The notes below the pieces were generated by a model. That model was not told where the DNA came from. It saw nothing but the letters and a program-made list of their open reading frames with translations, and made no database searches. 12,387 bases of DNA from assembly GCA_003670425.1 (NCBI GenBank), contig QWRL01000054.1, positions 1 to 12,387 on the forward strand, in the 5' to 3' direction. Shown in pieces: positions 5,488 to 12,387 of this stretch. Within the stretch, counting starts at the first letter, position 1, and the number at the start of each line of letters is the position of its first letter. The translations under genes were made by a program, and so were the position numbers. The stretch is from Chloroflexota bacterium (GTDB taxonomy: Bacteria > Chloroflexota > Anaerolineae > Anaerolineales > UBA11657).

Positions 5488-6447
5488 TCATGGCGCCACC
5501 GGTCCGGCAGCCAGCAAACCACGCAGCAGTTGCAGCGTGTCAGCCACGCCCTGTTCCAGGTTTCCGCGCGGCACAAATCCAAGCGCGCGCAGCTTGCTGT
5601 CATCCACGGTAAATGAAACCTGGTTGAGCAGGCGCGTGTTGGTGTACTCCACTTGCAGCCCCGGCACGTGGCTGCGAATTGCGTCGAGGATGCGCGCAAG
5701 CGGCGCGTTGAGCGTGACCACGTTGTAAATTTCGCCGCCGGCTTCCGGCCGGGCAAGCATGAACAAAATGGCGCGCACGGCATCCTGCAGTGCCAGGTAC
5801 GGCCGCACCAGCTGCTCCACCTGGCGCCACACCGTCAGCGGCTGGCCGGTGGCTGCCTGAAACACAAACTTGTTGACCGCGGTGTGGAAGCGCATGCCCG
5901 CGCTGGGGCCGAAGATGGTGCCAAAGCGCAGGCACACCGTGCGCAGTGCACCGGTCCCGTCCGCTGCCAGCACCGCCTGCTCGGCTGCCAGCTTGGCAGC
6001 GGCATACGGGCTTTGCGGCTGCAAGTCCGCTGGCGGGCAATCCTCGCGCGCAATGCCTTGCACCGGCCCGTACACACTGGTTGTAGATGGAAAAATCAGC
6101 TGGCGCACACCTTGCGCCACGCATGCATCCACCACACACGCCGTGCCTTCATGATTCACCCGCCGCACCTGCTCAGAAATTTCAAAGCGGCCCTCGGCAT
6201 TGGTGATGGCCGCCAGATGCACAACCGCATCAACACCGGCCAGCGCCGGCGCAAGGCAGGCGGCGTCCAAAATATTGCCGTCCACAAATCGGTACGCAAT
6301 GGAGGGCGGCAAATTGAACAAGGCGCCATAGCGCTGCGTTGAGAGGTCATCGTAAACGGTAACTTGCTGCACGCCATTTGAAGCAGCCAGATCGCGGATA
6401 AGCTGCGACCCGATGTGCCCAAGCCCACCGGTAACCAAAACATGCAT
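5488..6447 (-). CDS. NAD-dependent epimerase/dehydratase (extended SDR), third of three
   Basis: A 319-aa cytosolic nucleotide-sugar enzyme. The N-terminal NAD motif is TGGLGHIGS (6-14), with VYDD (31-34) at the end of strand 2 as the ribose-binding acidic site. The catalytic region has STTSVYGP (121-128) and the YAAAK pair Tyr148/Lys152. The substrate half contains LRFGTIFGP (173-181) and a C-terminal DDSKLRALGF motif (282-291), as in UDP-glucose 4-epimerase-like enzymes. The exact reaction (4-epimerase, dehydratase or reductase) cannot be fixed. The ATG at 6447 comes 6 nt after the stop of the preceding SDR gene, so translation is probably coupled. Of the three SDRs this one has the most canonical catalytic loop. 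Confidence 0.92.
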   Translation of the reverse strand: MHVLVTGGLGHIGSQLIRDLAASNGVQQVTVYDDLSTQRYGALFNLPPSIAYRFVDGNILDAACLAPALAGVDAVVHLAAITNAEGRFEISEQVRRVNHEGTACVVDACVAQGVRQLIFPSTTSVYGPVQGIAREDCPPADLQPQSPYAAAKLAAEQAVLAADGTGALRTVCLRFGTIFGPSAGMRFHTAVNKFVFQAATGQPLTVWRQVEQLVRPYLALQDAVRAILFMLARPEAGGEIYNVVTLNAPLARILDAIRSHVPGLQVEYTNTRLLNQVSFTVDDSKLRALGFVPRGNLEQGVADTLQLLRGLLAAGPVAP

Positions 6448-6453
6448 GCGAGT

Positions 6454-7428
6454 CTACGGCTGCCGGAAGAAGGCAGCCGTGGCGGCCAGCCCCGCATCCA
6501 GTGCAAATTGCGGCTGCCAGCCCAGCTCGCTGCGCATCTTGGAGCTGTCGATGACTACATCACCCACATCAATGCGCTCGCGCGCTGCGGGCCACTCCAC
6601 CGGCTCCACGCGGCCGCTGCCAAAGACGGCCACAATGCGCTCCGCCAGCGCACGCACGCTGATTGACTGCGCATTGGCGGCAAACCAAACCTGTCCGCTG
6701 GCGGGCGCCAGCGCAGCCGCCAGCAGCGCCGAGACTGCATCCGCCACGTACAACACGCTGCGCAACTGTGCGCCGTTGCCGTACATTGTGAGCGCCTCAT
6801 TTTGCAGTGCGCGCCCCACAAAGTAATTGATGAAACCGAAATCAGGGTTGTGAATGTTGGCGCGCGGCCCAAAGACATTTGGCAGGCGCACCACGTTCAC
6901 GGCCAGCTTGTAGGCACCCGCATAAATGCGGCAGTAGTGCTCCGCCGCCGCTTTGTTGGCGGAGTAAATATCCATGGGCGCCAGCGCATGCTGCTCATCA
7001 ATCGGGTTTACAAGCATCGGCCCCACTTGTGTGCTGGTGCCCACATACACCATGCGCGCGCCGGGACAAAAGCGCCGCAGCCCCTCAAGCACATTGATGG
7101 TGCCAACGCAGTTCACTTCAATGTCGCGCTGCGGATCCCGCATGGAGTACGGGTGCGAACTGTGCGCCGCGCAATGAAAGAGATACTCAACGCCCGGCAT
7201 GTGCGCCAGCACAGATTCAAACTGGCACACATCCGCCGGCACCACCTGCACGCCCGCAAGCGCCGTTACATTGCCCACCTGCCCGCCAGAACGCGGATCC
7301 AGCGAGTCCAATACCAGCACCGCGGCGCCCGCTTCAGCCAGCGCATGCACAAGGTTGCTGCCGATGAAACCGAGCCCACCGGTCACCAGCACACGCCGGC
7401 CGGCAAATGCGCCAGTGCTAGCCGGCAT
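6454..7428 (-). CDS. NAD-dependent epimerase/dehydratase (extended SDR), second of three
   Basis: 324 aa. The NAD motif TGGLGFIGSNL spans 16-26 and VLDSLDP follows at 39-45. The active-site pair is Tyr155/Lys159 in IYSANK, and the substrate region carries RLPNVFGPR (181-189) and the C-terminal DSSKMRSELGWQP motif (294-306). The Ser/Thr loop reads GTSTQVG (130-136), lacking the usual VYG tyrosine, a feature shared with the neighbouring SDR. The start at 7428 overlaps the preceding gene by 11 nt and has a GGAG at 7436-7439 with 7 nt spacing. It probably acts on an NDP-sugar or bound sugar in the pathway served by the aminotransferase and methyltransferase; substrate unknown. Confidence 0.92.
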   Translation of the reverse strand: MPASTGAFAGRRVLVTGGLGFIGSNLVHALAEAGAAVLVLDSLDPRSGGQVGNVTALAGVQVVPADVCQFESVLAHMPGVEYLFHCAAHSSHPYSMRDPQRDIEVNCVGTINVLEGLRRFCPGARMVYVGTSTQVGPMLVNPIDEQHALAPMDIYSANKAAAEHYCRIYAGAYKLAVNVVRLPNVFGPRANIHNPDFGFINYFVGRALQNEALTMYGNGAQLRSVLYVADAVSALLAAALAPASGQVWFAANAQSISVRALAERIVAVFGSGRVEPVEWPAARERIDVGDVVIDSSKMRSELGWQPQFALDAGLAATAAFFRQP

Positions 7429-8446
7429 GTACGGGCTCCGTGCCGGGCGCGGTGTAGTAGCGGATGGTGCGCCGCAAGCCCTCGGCAAAATCCACGCGCG
7501 GCTGCCAGCCGGTATGGGCGCGCAGCTTGCTGCTGTCCGCAATAAAGTCGCCGGCGTCAATGGTGCGCTCCGCTGCCGGGAACGGCACGCGCTGCACTTC
7601 GGCCGTGATGCCGGTCTCCGCGTGCACCGCCTGCACCACGCACGCAATCATTTCGTCAAAGCGCAGGCCCGTGCCGGACCCGCATACATAACTCTCGCCT
7701 GCCGTGCGCGGCGAAAGCGCAGCCAGCAGCAGCGCATCCACCACATTGTCCACATGCGAGTAGTCGCGCACAAAATCTCCCGGCTCGTAGATGGTGAGGG
7801 GCTGGCCGTGCAGCGCGCGATGCACCATAAAGTTCAAGATGCCGCGGCGCGGGTTGTCAGGCTGCTGGCGCTCGCCAAAAACATTTGCCAGCCGCAGCGT
7901 CGTGGTCTTGAGCCCATAGTTGCGCTGGTAAACAAACAGGTACTTCTCGCACAGCAGCTTGTGCGCGTCGTACAGCGAGAGCGGCCAGTCCGGCGTACCC
8001 TCCGCTGCGGGCAGCGCCGCCACCAGCCCGGCTTGCGTTACCGTGCCGGGCATCACCAGCGCGGCCTGCGGCGCCAGCTGCCGGCAGCTTTCCAGCAGCG
8101 CCAGGGTGGCTGCGCAATTGGCAAGCAAATCGGCCTGCGGTTGCAGCATCGAGTCGATATGGCTCGTCTGCGCGCTCAGATGAAAAATGAAATCCTGCCC
8201 GCCAACGCTTTCCGCAAACGCAGCGGCTGCCGGCTCCGGGGCGCTCAGGTCCGCCTGCCGCACGTGCACAGCTTTGATCACGGGTGCAATATTGGCGAGC
8301 TTCGAAAGCGAGCGTGTGAGCACCGTCACCTGCGCGCCGGCACGCACCGCAGCCCGCACAAGGTTGCTGCCAATAAAGCCCAGCCCGCCCGTCACCAGCA
8401 CGCGCCGGCCGGATAGCGCTGCATAATCCATGGCTGCTGCACTCAT
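7418..8446 (-). CDS. NAD-dependent epimerase/dehydratase (extended SDR), first of three
   Basis: 342 aa. NAD motif TGGLGFIGSNL is at 19-29, catalytic Tyr159/Lys163 in LYDAHK, substrate-binding region RLANVFGERQQP at 185-196, RDYSHVDNVVDALL at 227-240 and C-terminal DSSKLRAHTGWQP at 304-316. The catalytic loop reads PGTVTQAG (133-140), again without the VYG tyrosine. The ATG at 8446 overlaps the methyltransferase stop in an ATGA arrangement, so the two are translationally coupled. Longer in-frame starts would run into the methyltransferase. The residues before the NAD motif and the C-terminal motif resemble those of the next SDR, suggesting tandem duplication. It is likely an NDP-sugar 4-ketoreductase, epimerase or dehydratase; which one is not decidable here. 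Confidence 0.92.
   Translation of the reverse strand: MSAAAMDYAALSGRRVLVTGGLGFIGSNLVRAAVRAGAQVTVLTRSLSKLANIAPVIKAVHVRQADLSAPEPAAAAFAESVGGQDFIFHLSAQTSHIDSMLQPQADLLANCAATLALLESCRQLAPQAALVMPGTVTQAGLVAALPAAEGTPDWPLSLYDAHKLLCEKYLFVYQRNYGLKTTTLRLANVFGERQQPDNPRRGILNFMVHRALHGQPLTIYEPGDFVRDYSHVDNVVDALLLAALSPRTAGESYVCGSGTGLRFDEMIACVVQAVHAETGITAEVQRVPFPAAERTIDAGDFIADSSKLRAHTGWQPRVDFAEGLRRTIRYYTAPGTEPVHAG
7436..7439 (-). promoter_or_regulatory. Ribosome binding site of the second SDR gene
   Basis: GGAG on the minus strand lies 7 nt before the ATG at 7428, inside the end of the first SDR gene. It fixes the start at the beginning of the NAD-binding fold. Confidence 0.55.
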
Positions 8447-9672
8447 ACAATTGCCGCGTTGGGTATGTGCGTGATGAAGCGGCCACCCGCCTGCGTGAAC
8501 GCCTGCTCTTTGGCTATGATCTCGCGCATGTGATTCCACGCCAGCACAAACGCATAGTCCGGGCGGTCCGCGGCAAAGTGCTCAATCGGCAGCACCGGGA
8601 TATGCGTACCGGGCGCGTACAAGCCCTGCTTGCCGGGCGTGTTGTCACAAATGTAATCCAGCAGCTGCGGGCCGATGCCGCAATAGTTCAGCACCACCGT
8701 ACCCTTCGATGAAGCTGCGTAGCCGGCAATACGCCGGCCGCTTTGCTTCAAGTTGTAAAGCAGCGTAAACAGCGCCGCGCGAGACTGGCGCACGCGCTCG
8801 GCAAAATCCACATAAGTTTGCAGCAGGTGCAAGCCATGCTGGCGCTCCAGCGCAAGCTGCGTTTCTACGCCCGGCTCCGTGGCGCGCTGCGCACCGGCGC
8901 GGCAGCCGTATACGCGCATGGAGCCGCCATGCACCGGCAGCGCCTGCACCCGAAAGATGCGCAGGCCATGCGCCGCAAACAAGCGGCTGAGCGAGAGCAC
9001 GCTGAAGTAAAAATAGTGCTCGTCGTAAATTTGGTCGTATCCAAGCTGCGTGATGATCTCCAGCAGGTATGGGTCTTCAAAAATGAAGACGCCCTCGGCA
9101 TCCAGCAGCACATCCAGGCTGCGCGCCAGTGCATTGAGATCCGGAATGTGGCACAGCACGTTGGCACCCACCACCAGCTGCGCAGCGCCGCGCTCCGCCC
9201 GCAGGCGGGCTGCCAGCCCGGGCTCAAAAAATTCGCTGATTACATCAAGTCCGCGCGCGCGCGCAGCAGCCGCCACATTGCCGGAAGGCTCAATGCCAAC
9301 CGCCGGCGCATGCGCAGCCAGCTTCGCCAGCAGAATGCCGTCGTTGGATCCAATCTCCACCACCGGCAGGCGCTTGTCGTACAGGAATTCAGCCGCCACC
9401 GCATCCGCCAGCTGCGCAAAGTGCTGCTCCATCACGCGCGAGATGGACGAGAAGTAGGCGTAGTTGGCGTGAAACAACTGCGCCGGGTCTACCGTCTCAA
9501 TCAGCTGCACCATCAGCGAGGTCTCGCAAAAGCCCACCCGCAACGGAAACTTAAATTCCGGCTCGGCCAGCTGCGCTTTTGTGAGAAACGCGTTGGCAAC
9601 CGGCATCATGCCCAAGTCTAGAAAGGCATGCAATGGCTGGCCGCTGATGCGGCACACAGGCATGTTAGTCAT
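8443..9672 (-). CDS. SAM-dependent sugar C-methyltransferase-like protein
   Basis: 409 aa with the three-part layout of NDP-hexose C-methyltransferases (TylC3/NovU/TcaB9 type). An N-terminal zinc-site-like region (7-53) contains the LDLGMMPVANAFL segment. A SAM-binding Rossmann domain follows with VVEIGSNDG (104-112), FED at 198-200 and IYDEHYFYFS (215-224). The C-terminal domain has GYAASSKGTVVLNYCGI (317-333) and DNTPGKQG..GTHIP (343-358). The reaction expected is addition of a methyl group to a sugar carbon next to a keto group, giving a branched deoxysugar. Two of the four usual zinc Cys are Ser: C7xxS10 and C49xxS52. The ATG at 9672 follows a TATAAT promoter by about 20 nt, with no Shine-Dalgarno. 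Its stop overlaps the next SDR start. An O- or N-methyltransferase role is less likely from the C-terminal domain. Confidence 0.9.
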   Translation of the reverse strand: MTNMPVCRISGQPLHAFLDLGMMPVANAFLTKAQLAEPEFKFPLRVGFCETSLMVQLIETVDPAQLFHANYAYFSSISRVMEQHFAQLADAVAAEFLYDKRLPVVEIGSNDGILLAKLAAHAPAVGIEPSGNVAAAARARGLDVISEFFEPGLAARLRAERGAAQLVVGANVLCHIPDLNALARSLDVLLDAEGVFIFEDPYLLEIITQLGYDQIYDEHYFYFSVLSLSRLFAAHGLRIFRVQALPVHGGSMRVYGCRAGAQRATEPGVETQLALERQHGLHLLQTYVDFAERVRQSRAALFTLLYNLKQSGRRIAGYAASSKGTVVLNYCGIGPQLLDYICDNTPGKQGLYAPGTHIPVLPIEHFAADRPDYAFVLAWNHMREIIAKEQAFTQAGGRFITHIPNAAIV

Positions 9673-9698
9673 AATTGCAGCTGCGCGGGGCTTCGGTC

Positions 9699-9726
9699 AT
9701 TATACTTTGGGCACACTTGCGCTCAA
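9699..9726 (-). promoter_or_regulatory. Internal promoter before the C-methyltransferase gene
   Basis: On the minus strand TTGAGC (9726-9721) and a perfect TATAAT (9704-9699) are separated by 16 nt, a good sigma-70-type match. It lies across the 50-nt gap after the GT4 gene, with the -35 overlapping the end of that gene. A transcript would begin roughly 20 nt before the ATG at 9672. It could drive methyltransferase, the three SDRs and the flavoenzyme as a sub-operon. Confidence 0.55.
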
Positions 9727-10925
9727 GCAGCAGCGCCGGCAACCAGCTTGAGAATGCTGCGTGCGCGGTTGTCCCAGGTGTGCCGGGTGACGGCCATCGC
9801 AGCCGCTGCGCTCAGCCGCTGCCGCAACGGGGCATCCGCCTGCAGGCGCAAAATAGCGGCAGCCAGTGCGGGCGCGTCGTCCGGCGGCACCAGCAGCGCA
9901 TTTTCCTCCGGCACCAGCACCGTGCGCAGCGCAGGCAAATCGGAGGCTACAATCGCGCGCTGCGCCGCCATGTACTCAAACATTTTGAGCGGCGAGGTGT
10001 GGTTGCGCGAGATTTCCGCGTGCCCCGAATTGGGCAGCACAAGCACATCCGCCGCAGCCAAATAGTGCGGTACTTCGGTGGGCGCCACGTGGCCCACAAA
10101 ACGCAGGCGCTGCGGGTCAGCGCTGTGTGCCAGCGCCTGCAGGCGCGGCAAATCTTCCGGCGTCCCGCCCACCAGCACCACACAGCAGCCGGCCGGCAGC
10201 AGCTGCGCAGCCGCCACCAATGTCTCAACGCCCTTCCAGGCGTACATCTGCCCGGCGTACAGCGCAATAAATTCCGCAGCCGGCAGCGCCGTGCGGGCGC
10301 GCGCCGCGGCTTGCGCGCGCGGTGCAAACAATTGCAAATCCACCGCGTCGGGGATTACGTGCACATTTTGCGGCGCGCAGCCCAGCGCAATGTAGCGCTG
10401 CCGCAGCGCCGGGGTGAGCACGGCCAGCCCGTTCAGGCGATTTGCCAGCCAGCGCTGCAAGCGCAAGCCGGCGGCGCTTGTTGGAAATGTGTGCGCCTCA
10501 AAGTACACGCGCCGCCGGCGCAGCACAAGACACACTGCGGCGCTGAGGCTGTCGCGCGTGTAGTAAACATCCGCGCTGGCGAACAAGAGCCAAAGCAGCA
10601 AGGCAATGTGATAGGTAGCGTTCTGGACCGCAAATGCAAGCGCGTAACCACCCGCCTGGCCAACCGGCAGCCAATTCACCATGGGCATAAGGTCCAACGA
10701 AGGCAGGGCGTGGCGCGCAACATCGCGCGGCAGCGCGTAGTGCGTGCGCAAGTCTGTTATGCCGCGCAGCCAGGCGCGGTTCACGCGGCGCGCGTGCACC
10801 AGGCGCACCTGCACCAGCGCTGCCAGCGCAGCGCAAGTGTGCATTATCTGGATCGCGTGTGCCTTTTCGCCGGGCAGGCGCGAGTTGGTGAGGTACAGCA
10901 GGCGCAGCGGCGGATTACGCGCCAC
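9723..10925 (-). CDS. Family 4 glycosyltransferase (GT-B fold)
   Basis: 400 aa, cytoplasmic or membrane-associated retaining-type sugar transferase. The N-terminal domain begins with LLYLTNSRLPGEKAHAIQIM (9-28), typical of GT4 acceptor domains, and has VYYTRDS (120-126) and FEAHTFP (142-148). The C-terminal donor domain includes LYAGQMYAWKGVETL (222-236), VLVGG (250-254) and the late motif TSPLKMFEYMA (310-320), where Glu317 is the conserved donor-site acid. The start is GTG at 10925: in this frame the only codons upstream, back to the aminotransferase stop, offer no ATG, GTG or TTG. It lies 60 nt after the aminotransferase gene, which shares its reading frame. No clear Shine-Dalgarno. Donor and acceptor are unknown. 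Confidence 0.9.
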   Translation of the reverse strand: MARNPPLRLLYLTNSRLPGEKAHAIQIMHTCAALAALVQVRLVHARRVNRAWLRGITDLRTHYALPRDVARHALPSLDLMPMVNWLPVGQAGGYALAFAVQNATYHIALLLWLLFASADVYYTRDSLSAAVCLVLRRRRVYFEAHTFPTSAAGLRLQRWLANRLNGLAVLTPALRQRYIALGCAPQNVHVIPDAVDLQLFAPRAQAAARARTALPAAEFIALYAGQMYAWKGVETLVAAAQLLPAGCCVVLVGGTPEDLPRLQALAHSADPQRLRFVGHVAPTEVPHYLAAADVLVLPNSGHAEISRNHTSPLKMFEYMAAQRAIVASDLPALRTVLVPEENALLVPPDDAPALAAAILRLQADAPLRQRLSAAAAMAVTRHTWDNRARSILKLVAGAAA

Positions 10926-10985
10926 GCGCTGCCCGCTGGCTGCAGCACTGGGCGCAAAAAAGTTTGGCGACCGGGCGTACCCGCA

Positions 10986-12110
10986 TCATGGATTGGCCGG
11001 CTGGAGCTGCACCAGCTGGGCTGCCACCGTTTCAACATCTGCAAAGCTGAGTTCCGGAAACATCGGCAGGCTCATGATCTCGCGCGCAGCGGCTTCGGTG
11101 TGCGGCAGGCTGCGATGCACCGCAATCCGGCCGGCATACGCGGGCTGCAAGTGCACCGGCACCGGGTAGTGCACCAGAGTCTTAATGCCGGCAGTTGCCA
11201 GGCCGGCGCGCAGTGCATCGCGCTGTTTCGAACGCACAACATATTGGTGGTAGACCTGCCAGCCCGCGCTGCTGGATGCCGGCAGCCCAAGTCCGCTATT
11301 GGCAAGCAGGCCCTGATAGTGGCAGGCCAGTGCCCGCCGCCCGGCGTTCTCCGCATCGAGGTGGCGCAGCTTCACGCGCAGCACCGCAGCCTGCAATTCG
11401 TCGAGGCGGCTGTTCACGCCGGCGGTCTCGCTTACGTAGCGCTCGCGCCAGCCGTACTCGCGCAGGCTGCGCACGCGCGCGGCCAAAGCCGCATCACTGG
11501 TAACCACCATGCCTCCGTCACCCAGCGCGCCCAGATTCTTGGTGGGATAAAAACTGAACGCAGCCGCCTGGCCCCACGCGCCCAGCTTGCGCCCGTCCAG
11601 CGCCGCGCCATGCGCCTGCGAGCAATCCTCCAGCAGCAGCGCGCCGTGCTGCGCCGTCAACGCCGCAATCGCGCCCAGGTCCGCCGGGCACCCGTACAAG
11701 TGCACCGGCACAACGGCGCGAATGCTGCGGCCGCTGTCTTGCTGCAGGCATTGCTGCAGCTGGCCGGCGTCCATTGTGTAAGTGGCGGGGTCAATGTCTA
11801 TCAGCAGCGGCGTGGCACCGCACATTTCAATCGCCGCGACGGTTGCCACCGCCGTGTGCGCAACAGTTGCCACTTGCTGGCCGGATCCAACCCCGGCAGC
11901 GCGCAGCGCCAGGCAGAGCGCGTCTGTGCCAGAGCCCACGCCCACTGCGTGTGCAGCCCCAATGTAGGCCGCAAATTCCTGCTCAAACGCAGCCGTCTCA
12001 GCACCAAGAATGTACCAGCCGCCGTGCAACACGCGCTGCACAGCAGCATCAATTTCCGTTTGGTGCGCAAAATAGTTTGCACCCGGGTTGCTCTGGGGGA
12101 TATCTGTCAC
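10986..12110 (-). CDS. DegT/DnrJ/EryC1/StrS-family sugar aminotransferase
   Basis: 374 aa, PLP-dependent, transferring an amino group (usually from Glu) to a keto group of an NDP-sugar. The phosphate-binding GSGTDAL is at 59-65, the PLP-ring contact region LLEDCSQAHGA at 159-169 (Asp162, Gln165), and the Schiff-base lysine is Lys191 in FSFYPTKNLGALGDGG. NSRLDELQAAVL and VHYPVPVH segments follow, as in this family. Overall it resembles 3-aminotransferases of the QdtB/FdtB type, but the position aminated cannot be decided by eye. The start is a GTG at 12110, close behind a TATAAT promoter and without Shine-Dalgarno. It is the first full gene of the locus and would supply an amino-deoxysugar; no 3,4-ketoisomerase is visible nearby. 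Confidence 0.93.
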   Translation of the reverse strand: MTDIPQSNPGANYFAHQTEIDAAVQRVLHGGWYILGAETAAFEQEFAAYIGAAHAVGVGSGTDALCLALRAAGVGSGQQVATVAHTAVATVAAIEMCGATPLLIDIDPATYTMDAGQLQQCLQQDSGRSIRAVVPVHLYGCPADLGAIAALTAQHGALLLEDCSQAHGAALDGRKLGAWGQAAAFSFYPTKNLGALGDGGMVVTSDAALAARVRSLREYGWRERYVSETAGVNSRLDELQAAVLRVKLRHLDAENAGRRALACHYQGLLANSGLGLPASSSAGWQVYHQYVVRSKQRDALRAGLATAGIKTLVHYPVPVHLQPAYAGRIAVHRSLPHTEAAAREIMSLPMFPELSFADVETVAAQLVQLQPANP

Positions 12111-12135
12111 AATAAATAACGCGCTTGTGTAGGAA

Positions 12136-12166
12136 ATTATAAGCGTAGGCTGCGCGGCACCGGCAA
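12136..12166 (-). promoter_or_regulatory. Promoter upstream of the aminotransferase gene
   Basis: On the minus strand a perfect TATAAT (12141-12136) is preceded by TTGCCG (12166-12161) with a 19-nt spacer, slightly longer than ideal. Transcription would begin about 20 nt before the GTG at 12110. The layout matches the promoter at 9699-9726: strong -10, short leader, no Shine-Dalgarno. Confidence 0.45.
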
Positions 12167-12193
12167 TAGTGCAATAGCAGCCGGCGAATAGTC

Positions 12194-12213
12194 AGCCCGC
12201 TAAAAGTTGGGCT
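12194..12213. other. Small hairpin in the spacer after the partial gene
   Basis: AGCCC (12194-12198) pairs with GGGCT (12209-12213) around a 10-nt loop, in the 187-nt spacer downstream of the partial gene. No U-run follows on the minus strand, so it is only a weak terminator candidate. Confidence 0.2.
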
Positions 12214-12299
12214 AGGCTGCAAACTGCAGCACCGGCATGTGCGGACACGCACTCACTGCCAGGCAAGCACACCGCAACCGCGCGGGCAGCGGCAGAGCT

Positions 12300-12387
12300 T
12301 TACTTGAGTGCGAAGCTGCCCAGCTCAACCCAACCATTGGCAGAAGGCTGCCCATCAGCCAGCCTCACGGCAAGGCGCTCACCACTG
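12300..12387 (-). CDS. C-terminal end of an unidentified gene (partial)
   Basis: A minus-strand frame open to the window edge ends at TAA (12300-12302). It gives 28 residues: SGERLAVRLADGQPSANGWV followed by ELGSFALK. The composition is like a beta-rich C-terminus and codon use fits the locus. The rest is outside the window; I do not recognise the family. It is the gene upstream of the aminotransferase and is separated from it by a promoter, so it is likely a different transcript. Confidence 0.5.
   Translation of the reverse strand, partial: SGERLAVRLADGQPSANGWVELGSFALK

Noticed and set aside
10926..10988. Aminotransferase and GT4 genes share one frame, separated by TGA and 20 sense codons, hinting at a readthrough fusion
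   Set aside because: Both proteins have complete domains and normal ends; the 20-codon linker shows no conserved features, and a simple gap with a GTG start is enough.
9675..12119. An 814-codon open frame on the plus strand opposite the aminotransferase and GT4 genes
   Set aside because: It is antisense to two well-conserved enzymes, is Arg/His/Gln-rich with no recognisable domain, and is the usual by-product of GC-rich codon use. The same holds for long plus-strand frames at 3843-5087, 7199-8416 and 8743-9621.

Overview
The window is bacterial DNA with dense, collinear genes. It carries a sugar-modification and glycosyl-transfer locus, of the kind that makes an O-antigen, exopolysaccharide or decorated glycolipid. 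Almost every real gene lies on the minus strand, so transcription runs from high to low coordinates. The glycan genes are GC-rich (for example 39 of 60 bases at 7501-7560), Ala-rich, and mostly lack clear Shine-Dalgarno sites. Nothing here fixes the phylum.

In transcription order, the locus contains: the last 28 codons of an unidentified gene (12300-12387); a promoter; a PLP sugar aminotransferase (12110-10986); a GT4 glycosyltransferase (10925-9723); an internal promoter; a sugar C-methyltransferase (9672-8443); three consecutive extended SDR epimerase/dehydratase-type enzymes (8446-5488), joined by overlaps or a tiny gap; an FAD-dependent UDP-galactopyranose-mutase/amine-oxidase-like enzyme (5444-4050) interrupted by an in-frame TAG; a polytopic GT-C-like membrane protein (3838-2183); and a GT2 glycosyltransferase (925-17). 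The aminotransferase, C-methyltransferase and SDR set suggests an amino- and/or branched-chain deoxysugar. The two soluble glycosyltransferases and the membrane protein would transfer sugars. No nucleotidylyltransferase, flippase or polymerase is visible.

Between the membrane protein and the GT2 gene lies a foreign-looking segment of about 1.04 kb (1019-2059) of lower GC (29/60 at 1201-1260, 25/60 at 1801-1860). It holds a tRNA-Arg(CCU) on the plus strand, a CopZ-like copper chaperone, a Met/His-rich DUF305 lipoprotein, and what may be the 3' stub of another gene. A direct repeat of roughly 100 bp flanks it on both sides. This repeat corresponds almost exactly to the spacer between the membrane-protein stop codon and the GT2 start codon, so the segment looks like a cassette inserted into a glycan operon with duplication of the spacer. 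No integrase or transposase is in the window.

The points most worth a second look are this repeat-bounded copper/tRNA cassette, the amber codon splitting the flavoenzyme, the tandem SDR paralogs with an atypical catalytic loop, and the methyltransferase whose zinc-site cysteines are partly replaced by serine.
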